NCBI GenBank assembly: GCA_036013505.1
Contig: CP107851.1
Location: 434,001-498,000, forward strand
DNA length: 64,000 nucleotides
Direction of reading: 5' to 3'
From: Streptomyces sp. NBC_00510
Lineage (GTDB): Bacteria > Actinomycetota > Actinomycetes > Streptomycetales > Streptomycetaceae
Position numbers and translations under genes: made by a program. Shown piece after piece: positions 53,111-61,228 of the stretch. Under the pieces are notes generated by a model, which saw only the letters and a program-made list of their open reading frames with translations, was not told the origin of the DNA and did not search any database. Each line of letters opens with the position of its first letter. Positions within the stretch are counted from its first letter, which is position 1.

Positions 53111-54404
53111 AACCAAATACAGCACGCCGACACACCATGCACCGCAGATGCGCATAGTCACTGCAGCGTCGTGTTCCGCCGCGGTCCCATGCCAACCTGC
53201 GGCCGCACGCGCTTCCGCCCAAACCCCTGTCGCGGAGCCCGGCAGCGGGCGCGGCTGGGCGTCCGTCGGTGCCGTTGCGCTCGGTGCGTTCGTCGTCGTC
53301 ATGACAGAGACGCTGCCTGTAGGGCTGCTGCCAAAAATCGCCGAAGGACTGCATGTCTCGCTCGGCCTGGCGGGGCTGATGGTGCTCGTACCGGGTCTCA
53401 GTGCTGCCGTGTCGGCGCCGCTGTTCTTCCTTGGCTCCGGCCGCCTCAACCGGCGCCCGGTCATCCTCATCCTAGGTCTGACGGTGTTGGTATCGAACGC
53501 AGTCGTCGCGGTGGCCCCGGACTTCGCCCTGGTGCTGATCGCCCGCATGCTCCTCGGCGCCGCCATCGGAGCCTTCTGGACCGTGGTCTCACCGGTCGGA
53601 CCCAAGCTCGTGGGGCCGGCCGGCGGCACTCGTGCCATCACTACCATCGCGGCGGGTATTTCGGGTGGCACGGTAGTGGGACTGCCTGCCGGACAAATCC
53701 TCGGCAATCTCATCGGCTGGCGTTTCACCTTCGCTACTGCCGGGGCGGCCACACTACTTGTCGTAGTTGCCCAGACAGTCCTGCTGCCGAGCATTCCACC
53801 GGACAAGAGTACGCACGTGCGTGATCTCGTAAAGACCGTGTCACGACGGGCCGTCCAGTTTGGTATGGCGGCAGGCGCTGTGGTGTTCATTGGGCAGTTC
53901 GCCGCATGGACGTATGTCACGCCGTTCCTGACAGACCACACCCATTTGTCCAGTGGTGTGATCACCCTGCTGTTCGTCATCTATGGCTGCGGTGGCATCG
54001 TCGGCTCGCTCGTCGCCGGATCGCTGTTCAAGCGCGGGGTGATCGGCAGCTTCGTCGGATCGACGACGGCGGTGGCCGCAATGCTCATTGGGCTAGCGAG
54101 CGCGGGAACCCTACCGTGGCTGGCCGGCTTGTTACTCGCACTGTGGGGCCTGATTTGGGGAATCGCGAACCCGGCAACCTTGGTCTGGCTGCTCGACGCG
54201 GCCCCCGAAAACCAGGAGGCTGCATCGGCAGTGAATGTCACAAATTTGCAGGTAGCTCTGGCGCTGGGGTCTGCGCTCGGCGCGATTCTCGTGTCAACGA
54301 CAACTCTGCAAACGGTGTTCTTCGTCGCGGGCTTTACCGTCCTCGGCTCTAGCGTGCTCGCCGCGGTGGCGGGGCGGTTCGTGACACTCGCAGGGAGGGA
54401 ATGA
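53103..54404 (+). CDS. MFS transporter (DHA1 family, sugar/drug efflux type)
   Basis: This 433-residue protein has a soluble N-terminal tail of about 55 residues and then 12 membrane helices. Motifs include VVMTETLPVGLLPKIAEGL in helix 1, FLGSGRLNRRPVILILGLTV (loop 2-3), ARMLLGAAIGAFWTVVSPVG in helix 4-5 and TTIAAGISGGTVVGLPAGQI. The ETLPxGLLP and GxAIGxFW patterns are those of the arabinose/drug exporter group. The ATG at 53103 has GGGAG upstream; the longer frame to 53058 is IS5 debris. No regulator is adjacent. Confidence 0.88.
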   Translation: MTETKYSTPTHHAPQMRIVTAASCSAAVPCQPAAARASAQTPVAEPGSGRGWASVGAVALGAFVVVMTETLPVGLLPKIAEGLHVSLGLAGLMVLVPGLSAAVSAPLFFLGSGRLNRRPVILILGLTVLVSNAVVAVAPDFALVLIARMLLGAAIGAFWTVVSPVGPKLVGPAGGTRAITTIAAGISGGTVVGLPAGQILGNLIGWRFTFATAGAATLLVVVAQTVLLPSIPPDKSTHVRDLVKTVSRRAVQFGMAAGAVVFIGQFAAWTYVTPFLTDHTHLSSGVITLLFVIYGCGGIVGSLVAGSLFKRGVIGSFVGSTTAVAAMLIGLASAGTLPWLAGLLLALWGLIWGIANPATLVWLLDAAPENQEAASAVNVTNLQVALALGSALGAILVSTTTLQTVFFVAGFTVLGSSVLAAVAGRFVTLAGRE

Positions 54405-54834
54405 GGAGACCGGAGCGAGCCGGGGGTCGTGTGCTGCGGGCACCGGGGCCAGGATGCGATCGGGCCGCGATCAGGAGTTCCCTCGGAGCCCCATCGCTGC
54501 CTCACGACGTGCTGGCTCGAGCTCCTGGTGGCGCCGTGCAGCGCCCAGCCGCTAGCCAGGTGATGCGGCGCGGCTGGCCGACGCCGATGAGCTCACGTCT
54601 CGCCGATCGCTCGTAGCGTCAAGACGCTGGTAAGAAACGGAGTCCGCCCGACGCTAACCTCTGGCCGAATGCGCGAACCGGTTGTGACTTCACAACGTGA
54701 CGTCCGACTGAAGCCCGCTGTCTCAACCGGGCTTGAAGAGCCATCACGCAAGGAATGGGCGCCTTTGAGCCTAACTCGGGCGGATACGAGGGCAGATCCG
54801 GCCCAAGCAAAGAGATCGATAAGGGGAAAGACTG
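54405..54834. other. Unassigned region
   Basis: No gene is recognised. AAGGGGAAAG just before 54835 is the likely ribosome site of the DUF427 gene. Confidence 0.45.
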
Positions 54835-55140
54835 ATGAAGGCAGTGGTTGGGGAGACCGTCGTGGCCGAGGCCGCGAGCGAGACAGTAATCAGCATCGAG
54901 GGAAATGCCTACTTTCCGCCGGACTCAGTTGCGGCCGGCACGCTCCGCGAGAGCTCAACCCCCTACACCTGCCCGTGGAAAGGGCGGGCGCAGTATCACG
55001 ACGTTGTGGTCGGTGAGATGACGCTTAGGGACGCGGCTTGATCTTACCCGGACATCAAGGAGTCGGCGGCGACCCGTGTCGGTCACGACTTCAGCGGTTA
55101 TGTCGCCTTCGATGTACGCCAGGTGCGGATCGAGATCTGA
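54835..55140 (+). pseudogene. DUF427 family protein with one internal TGA
   Basis: The first 68 codons (MKAVVGETVVAEAASETVIS, GNAYFPPDSV, TCPWKGRAQYHDVVVGE, then DAA) match DUF427 closely. The next codon is TGA, where the family has Trp (AAWxYPDP). The same frame then continues without interruption: SYPDIKESAATRVGHDF and GYVAFDVRQVRIEI to a proper stop at 55138-55140, giving the normal length of about 101 codons. A single TGG-to-TGA change therefore splits an otherwise intact gene. The function of DUF427 is not well established. Confidence 0.82.
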
Positions 55141-55237
55141 TACAGCACACCGTAGCGCTGGACGATGGTCGGTGCCGTCGTGCGGGCCCCTCTGAGCCCG
55201 TGCGGCGCGGCGCAGGCCGACAAGGAGAGGAGTCAGT

Positions 55238-56371
55238 ATGGACGCGTGGTGGCGTGACCGGCTCCGCGGCACGGAGGACCGGAAATCTGCCTCGGCGTGC
55301 GCCCGTGACCACGCCCTCAGTGCCGTGGCCGCGCTTGTGATCGTGGCCGTGCCGGTGGCGGATCTGTTCCTGCCGACGGACATCCACGTGGCGCACATCC
55401 TGGTGGTGCCGGTGGCGCTGGTCGCCACCTTCGCCGGGCCCCTCCGCGGCGCCCTTACGGCGCTGCTCGCCGTGCTGGCGCTGGTCGCCGCCGGCATTGA
55501 ACGCGATACCGTGACCACGGAGAACCTCCTGGTGCAGTTGGCGTCGCTGGTGCTGGTATCAATGCTGCTGGTGGTCGTCGCCCTGTCGAGCGAGCGGGGA
55601 AGGCACAAACTCGCCAGCGAGCGCCGGATCTCGGAGGCGGCCCAGCGGGTCGTGCTGCGGCCCCTTCCGTGTCGCTCGGGACCGCTGACGATCGCCTCGG
55701 CTTACCGCTCGGCCGACGACGGCGCCCGCGTCGGCGGCGACCTGTACGCGGTCGCCCGCACGGCGAATGCCACGCGCCTGCTCATCGGGGACGTGCGCGG
55801 CAAGGGGCTGAACTCGCTCGGCGAGACCGAGACCGTGCTCGGCGCCTTCCGGGCCGCGGCCCACCGCCAGGTACCGCTGCCGGAACTGGTCGCATCGCTG
55901 GAGGCCAGCTTGCGCTGGGACCTGGTGGAGTTCTGCGACACACCGGCCGAGGCCGACGTGGGCGAGCGGTTTGTGACGGCCGCGGTCGTCGAGATCCCCG
56001 ACGACGAGCCGTGCGTCCACGTGGTCAGCTGCGGTCACCTGCCCCCGCTCCTGCTGCACGAGGGCCGGGCGACCCTGCTCGACGTCGCGGACCCCGCCCC
56101 GCCGCTCGGCCTCGGCGCCCTGGCCGAGAGCACGTACGCCTCCAGCACCTTCCCCTTCGTCGGCGGCGATCAGATGCTGCTCTACACCGACGGCCTCACC
56201 GAGGCACGCGACGCCGAGGGCGGCTTCTACCCCTTGATGGAACGCGCCGCCGGTCTCACCGGCTCAGGCCCGGCCACGCTGGTGCAGGCGGTCACCCGCG
56301 ACCTGCTGGACCATGCCCACGGGCCGTTGTGCGACGACATGGCCGTCGTCGCCCTCCAGCGCGAGCACTGA
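55238..56371 (+). CDS. Membrane-anchored SpoIIE-type phosphatase
   Basis: This 377-residue protein has three to four membrane helices (residues about 27-118), a short linker helix (RGRHKLASERRISEAAQRVV) and a PP2C/SpoIIE domain (about 140-375). In the phosphatase, RVGGDLYAVARTANATR and LIGDVRGKGLNSL hold metal-binding Asp residues, VVSCGHLPPLLLHEG is the CGH motif and MLLYTDGLTEARDAEGGFYP ends the core. This domain order is the common short actinobacterial type without GAF or ATPase. It would act on an anti-anti-sigma factor in response to a membrane cue. Confidence 0.92.
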   Translation: MDAWWRDRLRGTEDRKSASACARDHALSAVAALVIVAVPVADLFLPTDIHVAHILVVPVALVATFAGPLRGALTALLAVLALVAAGIERDTVTTENLLVQLASLVLVSMLLVVVALSSERGRHKLASERRISEAAQRVVLRPLPCRSGPLTIASAYRSADDGARVGGDLYAVARTANATRLLIGDVRGKGLNSLGETETVLGAFRAAAHRQVPLPELVASLEASLRWDLVEFCDTPAEADVGERFVTAAVVEIPDDEPCVHVVSCGHLPPLLLHEGRATLLDVADPAPPLGLGALAESTYASSTFPFVGGDQMLLYTDGLTEARDAEGGFYPLMERAAGLTGSGPATLVQAVTRDLLDHAHGPLCDDMAVVALQREH

Positions 56372-56406
56372 CGCCGTCGAGAACTGACTCCGGTCGGCGC
56401 CGGCAG

Positions 56407-56625
56407 ATGGAGTTCGAACTTTACGCTCGATCCCGCGAGCTCCAGCAGGTCAACGAACAGCTACGACAGGCCGCCGCCCGTGAGCGACAGGTGGCGCTCG
56501 CGCTTCAGGACGCGATGCTGCCCGCACCTCAGCGACTCGCGCGCCGCAAGGCCGCGGTCCGCTACTGGCCGGCTCTTGACGCCCTGAATGTCTGCGGTGA
56601 CTGGGCTTCCGCCCGGATCAAAGGA
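56407..56625 (+). pseudogene. SpoIIE-type phosphatase, N-terminal fragment
   Basis: The frame LQQVNEQLRQAAARERQVAL and ALQDAMLPAPQRLARRKAAV then YWPALDALNVCGDW is the linker and first motif of a SpoIIE domain, which stops at GDW where GGDWYD is expected. It begins 36 bp after the intact phosphatase gene and breaks before all other motifs. Confidence 0.75.
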
Positions 56626-56829
56626 GGGTGTCGTGCTGACGCCGGCCATCAGCAACGTGACCGAGAGGGCGGGAGGAGAGGCGGCTCGGCTCTGCAATCA
56701 AGGAGTCCAGGCCCGGGGACCCACGACGATTCCAACCAGCACCTCCCGCCACCGGCGGAGTGGGAACCATCGAGCCGCTCTACCTTCAGGAGCTCATGGC
56801 CTGGGTGATGTCGAGGCTTCTCCGGCTCC

Positions 56830-57056
56830 CACCGTTGCCCGTTAGATCAACGGGCGCAAGCGCCACCTTCTCACCGACACCCTCCGACTCCTTCCGGCGG
56901 TTGGCGCGGGTCTGACCCGACGGCGGCTACATCGCCCACCTCACCGACGGACCACCCAGCACCTCGGAGTCGTCTCGACATCGTCTGCCTCAGCGGCAAC
57001 ACCCAAGGCTTCCAAGTCGTGCCCCGCCGCTGGTCGTCGAGATCCGTCAAGCACAG
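56830..57056 (+). pseudogene. IS5-family transposase remnant, copy B
   Basis: This segment is a diverged copy of 47505-47835: the shared run GATGTCGAGGCTTCTCCGG (from 56808) opens both and CCAAGGCTTCCAAGTCGTG recurs near the end of both. Copy B has lost about 80 bp in the middle. Both follow truncated SpoIIE sequence. Confidence 0.65.
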
Positions 57057-57389
57057 TGAACATCGCCATTGCCTCTGGCGGAAGTGACGAAGACGCGCAT
57101 GGGAGGCTCCAGATGACTGCCGAGACGCCGCGACGCGGGATGGCATGCCGAGGGTTAGGCGTGGCGGTTGTAGGTGCGTGGGTCTGCGAGTTGCTTGGAC
57201 TTGAAAAGCCCGCCGACCCATGTGGTAGCACGGAGTGATGTCTGTGAATGGCTCACGCAGGACTGTGGCGTCGTCCGGATCGGCTTTCAGGGGCGTGCGT
57301 CGGTTGGAGTCCTTGCGCCAGACGGTGGCCGATGGCCGTGGCGTAGACCAGAACCATAACCTGCCGCCCGGGCGGTGGCCGTCCACCAC
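57057..57389. other. Unassigned region
   Basis: No gene is recognised between the IS5 remnant and the end of the quinone-reductase-like gene. Confidence 0.45.
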
Positions 57390-58307
57390 CTACGGGAGGA
57401 CGCGGATGACCGTCTTCCCGAGGCGTCGCGTGGTCGGGTTGAGGGCGCCGATGGCATCGTCGAGACTCGCGACGTCGCCGATGTTGGTCCGCAGCCGTCC
57501 GTCCCGCACCCGCTGCACGATCTCACCGAGTTCGAGGCGATCGGCTTCGACGACGAAGTCCACGGCCAGGCCGTCAGCGGGCCGTGCTTCGACCGGGCCG
57601 ACGATGGACACCAGTGTCCCTCCGGCCTTGATCAGGGCGGCGGACTGCTTTTGAACGTCGCCACCGATGACATCGAAGACCAGGTCCACGCCGCCGACGT
57701 CCTTCAGCGTGTCGTTCTCGAGGTCGACGAACTCGTGCGCGCCGAAGTCGAGCGCCTTCTCACGGTCGGCGGCGCGTCCGGTGCCGATGACGTAAGCGCC
57801 GGCTTCACGTGCGAGCTGGGTCACCATCGTCCCCACTGCCCCGGCTGCGCCATGGGCGAGGACAGTCTGACCTGCCTGCAGGCGCCCGTGCTGGAACAGG
57901 CCCTGCCACGCGGTCAGACCTGAGATCGGCAGGGACGCGCCCACCGTGAAGTCGACGTCGCCCGGCAGCGGTGCGAGGTTGCGTGCCTCGATCGCCACGT
58001 ACTCCGCGAGGGTGCCGTCGCGATGCCAGTCGGCGAGGCCGAACACCCGCTGCCCGACCGAGAGCCCCGTCGTGCCGTAGCCGAGAGCGGTGACCACTCC
58101 GGCCAGCTCGTGACCGGGGATCGACGGCGTCTTGTCACGGCCGGCACGATCGGCCCAGGTGGACGGCCACTCCATCTCTGTGGGGACGAAGCCCGACGCA
58201 TGGATCCGAACGATGACGTCGTTGATCGCTGGGAGCGGCTCAGGCCGCTCCGTCAGCGTCATTCCCGCCGTTCCCGCGGCCTGGTCGCTGACCACAATGG
58301 CTTTCAT
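57390..58307 (-). CDS. NADP-dependent alcohol dehydrogenase/quinone reductase family (zinc-free MDR)
   Basis: This 305-residue medium-chain reductase has the GroES-like N-terminus (VIVRIHASGFVPTEMEWPST), SIPGHELAGVVTALGYGTTG, the nucleotide-binding core VLAHGAAGAVGTMVTQLARE (AHGAAGAVG) and LVFDVIGGDVQKQSAALIKA. Zinc-binding Cys residues are absent, as in quinone oxidoreductase and enoyl-reductase type MDR proteins that use NADPH. The ATG at 58307 has GAGGAAG upstream. It is a single gene and its substrate is unknown. Confidence 0.9.
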   Translation of the reverse strand: MKAIVVSDQAAGTAGMTLTERPEPLPAINDVIVRIHASGFVPTEMEWPSTWADRAGRDKTPSIPGHELAGVVTALGYGTTGLSVGQRVFGLADWHRDGTLAEYVAIEARNLAPLPGDVDFTVGASLPISGLTAWQGLFQHGRLQAGQTVLAHGAAGAVGTMVTQLAREAGAYVIGTGRAADREKALDFGAHEFVDLENDTLKDVGGVDLVFDVIGGDVQKQSAALIKAGGTLVSIVGPVEARPADGLAVDFVVEADRLELGEIVQRVRDGRLRTNIGDVASLDDAIGALNPTTRRLGKTVIRVLP

Positions 58308-58733
58308 CGAAATGACTCTTCCTCGTAGGTGTGGAGGACTTTGGTTACCGGGTGGGTTTCAAATGAAGGTGAACAAAGCTGGTACGCGTCGAAGCGCGAG
58401 ATCGGGGCCGGGGGCGGCAGAGGGCCGGAAGCACCGTTTCGCTATGACAGGCGTGGAGGACCCCAGCAGCTGCTGAAGGGTTTCCTCCGGCATGGTCCTG
58501 CTGGGGTGGAAGTACCTGGCAGTGCTTGCTCAGCCTATCGAGGTTCATGTCGATCTGCCTTCTTCTTGGGGCTGGGCAAGACGATCGCGCTGCGGCCTTC
58601 AAGAAGGCCAGTTCCCGGCGGCGCAGTCTGTCTCTTCCGCCCGGGTGGACGACTGCCAGGTCCCCTGGTTGTGCGCGACGCCCGTCCGAGCTTCCTGGCC
58701 CGCACTGCCGGGCCGACGTCCCTGCTGCCGCAT
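58308..58733. other. Unassigned region
   Basis: No gene is recognised. It contains the promoter of the quinone-reductase-like gene (minus strand) and the end region of the sigma factor gene. Confidence 0.45.
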
Positions 58734-59447
58734 TCAGCCCGCAGCGCTGAGATGTCCGCCGGCCATCAGCCGAGCCCGCAGTTTCCTACGGGCGTCGAAC
58801 ATCGTCTTGTAAAGCGTGTTGCGGTTCGTCTTCAGCTCACTGGCTAGCGTTTCCAGGGGAACCCCGTTGATGACGGCGGTGAAGACCCGCCGCTGGCGGG
58901 CGGTCAGTGCTGTCTCGACCGCGTCCCGCGTGGCTTCGACCAGCTCTCTCGCCTGCCAGTGGCCTGCGGGGTCGATACCGGAGCGGTCGGGCACTTGCGC
59001 CAATTCGTCAATGTCAAGCTGGGTGTTTGAAACACGCCAGAAGTGGCGGCCCAGCGCGTTGGAAACTTCGAGTACGACGAATCGGAATGCCCATGTGGTG
59101 AACCTGGCGTCGCCTCGAAATTGCTGAATTTTTTTCGTGATTCTCATCAGTGCGTCGGCTGCCGCCTGGTAGGCGAGATCGTTCAGCTCGGGCCCGCCAA
59201 TTCGGTATCGGGGCCCCCGGCGGAGCATTTCGTCCATAGCGATTCGCACCAGCAGTTCGTGAAGCCGCGCGCAAGCTTGTTCGTATCGCGGCCCGCGACC
59301 ACCCTCGAGCGCGTCCACCCATGCGGCGGATTCCGGGTCGAGTTGCGCTCGGCTCGTGGCGAGTCCTGCTGCCGGGGCGCTACCGCTGGTTCCGGCTTGT
59401 GCGTCCGGAGCAGGGTGGCACGATTTTTCAATGCCTGCACAGTGCAT
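58734..59447 (-). CDS. ECF-type RNA polymerase sigma factor
   Basis: This protein of about 237 residues has region 2 (LNDLAYQAAADALMRITKKI, then FRGDARFTTWAFRFVVLEVS with the W-A-x-x-F-V-x-x-E core) and region 4 (LTARQRRVFTAVINGVPLET, LASELKTNRNTLYKTMFDAR helix-turn-helix). The unusually long N-terminal part, about 80 residues with little pattern, precedes region 2. The ATG at 59447 is preferred; a TTG at 59486 is possible. The coding region is slightly less G/C-biased than its neighbours (for example AATTTTTTTCG at about 59127). No anti-sigma gene is adjacent. Confidence 0.85.
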   Translation of the reverse strand: MHCAGIEKSCHPAPDAQAGTSGSAPAAGLATSRAQLDPESAAWVDALEGGRGPRYEQACARLHELLVRIAMDEMLRRGPRYRIGGPELNDLAYQAAADALMRITKKIQQFRGDARFTTWAFRFVVLEVSNALGRHFWRVSNTQLDIDELAQVPDRSGIDPAGHWQARELVEATRDAVETALTARQRRVFTAVINGVPLETLASELKTNRNTLYKTMFDARRKLRARLMAGGHLSAAG

Positions 59448-59789
59448 GGTTCTCAGTCCCCAGGTCCTCTTGTGCGGACAAGCCAATCACGTGACCATCT
59501 ACGGGATGTCTACGCGAAATCGCTGTTTTCTCTCTCGCCATGCCTGTATCCCAAGGATTTCAGGACGGGGTTGCGGCGTATTTCGACGAGCGACTCGCGC
59601 GCAGCGTGGGACGCGTTTTCCCGTACTGTCGAGACTGGCTACAGCCGTGGAGGCCTTCGACCCTTCAGGCCGGTAGCGGGCGGTCACGCTGTGCGTAACG
59701 GTCGTGTGCGGCAGTAGTCGCCAGCCGAGTAGACGGGCTCCCTGCGGGTGCAGGACATTACGGCGCCCGTGTTGTCCCCGTCGTTTCCG
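59448..59789. other. Unassigned region before IS5 remnant
   Basis: No gene is recognised. Local A/T content is higher than average, which fits the sigma factor promoter region on the minus strand. Confidence 0.4.
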
Positions 59790-60433
59790 CGCTCTCGCGG
59801 TGAAAGAGACCCTTGGGAATGCTGTGGGGCGATGCCCTGCTCACGCAGCCAGGTGCGGATGGCCCGGGATCTACAGCCCGGGTCGCCGATGACGTGCGAG
59901 GGCAGGATCCCGGGGCCGACCTGGTCCGATCCGGGGCACGCGGAGCGCCTGCACGAAGGCGGTGAACTGGGTGCAGTCGTTGGTGTTGCCGTCGGTGATC
60001 GTGAAGCCGGGGGGTCGGCCCAGGCCATCGCAAGCAAGGTGGATTTTGCTGATCAGGCCGCTCCTCGAGCGTCCGAGTCCCGGGCTGCGGAGCCCACTGT
60101 TCGGGCCCCGGCGGCCTGCTGGTGGGCTCGTACGATGGTGGAGTCGACCGACACCATCCAGTCGATGGCACCGGCGACATCCGCCGTCGCTTGGAGGGCT
60201 CTCAGCATCCGATCGAAGGTGCCGTCGGCCGCCCACCGACGGAACCGCGTGTGCAAGGTGGCCCAGGAGCCGTATCGCTCGGGCACGTCCCGCGAGGCAG
60301 ACCGGGTCTGGAACTTCCACACGATCCCGTTCAGGATCATCCGGTCGTCCCGCCGCTTCTGCCTCGACTCAGCATGCGGCAGCAGCGGCCGCACGAACTC
60401 CGGTTCGGCATCGCACAGTTTACGGCGACGCAT
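59790..60433 (-). pseudogene. IS5/IS427-type transposase remnant
   Basis: The first frame (from ATG 60433) has MRRRKLCDAEPEFVRPLLPH, ILNGIVWKFQTRSASRDVPE, WMVSVDSTIVRAHQQAAGAR with the catalytic DST. A second frame has LGRSRSGLISKIHLACDGLG and a third has HVIGDPGCRSRAIRTWLREQ with the second catalytic Asp. The sequence stops near 59790 before the last acidic region. It is related to, but not a copy of, the IS5-type element at 9574. Confidence 0.8.
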
Positions 60434-60493
60434 GACCCAACCATGATCTACCAGGCACGATCGTTTGACGACACGCTCCAGCTGGACCAACAG

Positions 60494-60958
60494 TCACTCA
60501 GGAGCCCCTCGGGTGTCGGGCACCACGTGGACGGCCGCCTCCTCGGCGGAGGCGGGACCGTTGTCGATGCCCACATCCCGCGCCCAGTAGTCGTCGCCGT
60601 CGTATCCCGCCGCGAGCACGTCCGTGTCCCAGCCGAGGAGACGTCCCGCGCGCTCGTCGCCGACCTGGTCGTCGATAAGCTCTCCGTCCGTGCCGATCGT
60701 GTCGCCCAGCCCGTCACCCTCGTCCGATGCGCTCACTTCCGGCACCTCGCGCCTAAGTCGATGCGCGAGGTCCTCGTGGGATGCGCCCTCCTGCGCGGTG
60801 ACGCCCCAGTCGTTGACGGCGAGGGGCCTGTCGGGGGGTGAATAGCCCCGGTCCAGGACGTCCTCGCCCAGCTCGTCCTCGTCGTACTCCTCCTGCGAGC
60901 GTAGGGGGTTGGATGCGGCCAGGTCTTCGTAGGGCGGGGGATTGTCTGGTGAAGTCAT
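60494..60958 (-). CDS. DUF5709 family protein
   Basis: This 154-residue acidic protein (DEDELGEDVLDRGYSPPDRP, EGASHEDLAHRLRREVPEVS, DQVGDERAGRLL, then YDGDDYWARDVGID and PASAEEAAVHVVPD) matches the actinobacterial DUF5709 family. It has no membrane segments and is probably largely disordered. The ATG at 60958 has GGAGG 6 bases upstream. Such genes are often stress-induced and sigma-B-type controlled in Streptomyces (recalled, not shown here). The function is unknown. Confidence 0.82.
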   Translation of the reverse strand: MTSPDNPPPYEDLAASNPLRSQEEYDEDELGEDVLDRGYSPPDRPLAVNDWGVTAQEGASHEDLAHRLRREVPEVSASDEGDGLGDTIGTDGELIDDQVGDERAGRLLGWDTDVLAAGYDGDDYWARDVGIDNGPASAEEAAVHVVPDTRGAPE

Positions 60959-61180
60959 TACGGCCTCCATGCCGTCGGAGCCCCGTGACGGCTCGGTGCC
61001 GGCGCCTCGGTGACGGCGCGGCGAGAGAAGTCCATTCAAGCGGCCCGGTATCGACGGGGCGTCTATCCGGCATGGTCACCCGGCGGTAATCCGACGGCCT
61101 CCTCCGATGCATGCCCCTGCCCGGCCTACCGACGGGGCGCGTCCTCGGGGCCGCGGCCAGGGCGTGGCCTGTGGCGCCGT

Positions 61181-61217
61181 GCCCCGGGGGCGGACAGATG
61201 AGTCCGACCCCCGGGGC
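61181..61217 (-). terminator. Terminator of the FAD oxidase gene
   Basis: A 15-bp stem with one bulged base (GCCCCGGGGGCGGAC, loop AGATGA, then GTCCG-a-CCCCCGGGGC) lies 11 bp beyond the stop of the minus-strand gene at 61229. Confidence 0.75.
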
Positions 61218-61228
61218 CCCGTCCCCCG

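Noticed and set aside
55039..55041. TGA in DUF427 as a selenocysteine codon
   Set aside because: The family has Trp here, not Cys, and no SECIS-like hairpin directly follows; a nonsense mutation is simpler.
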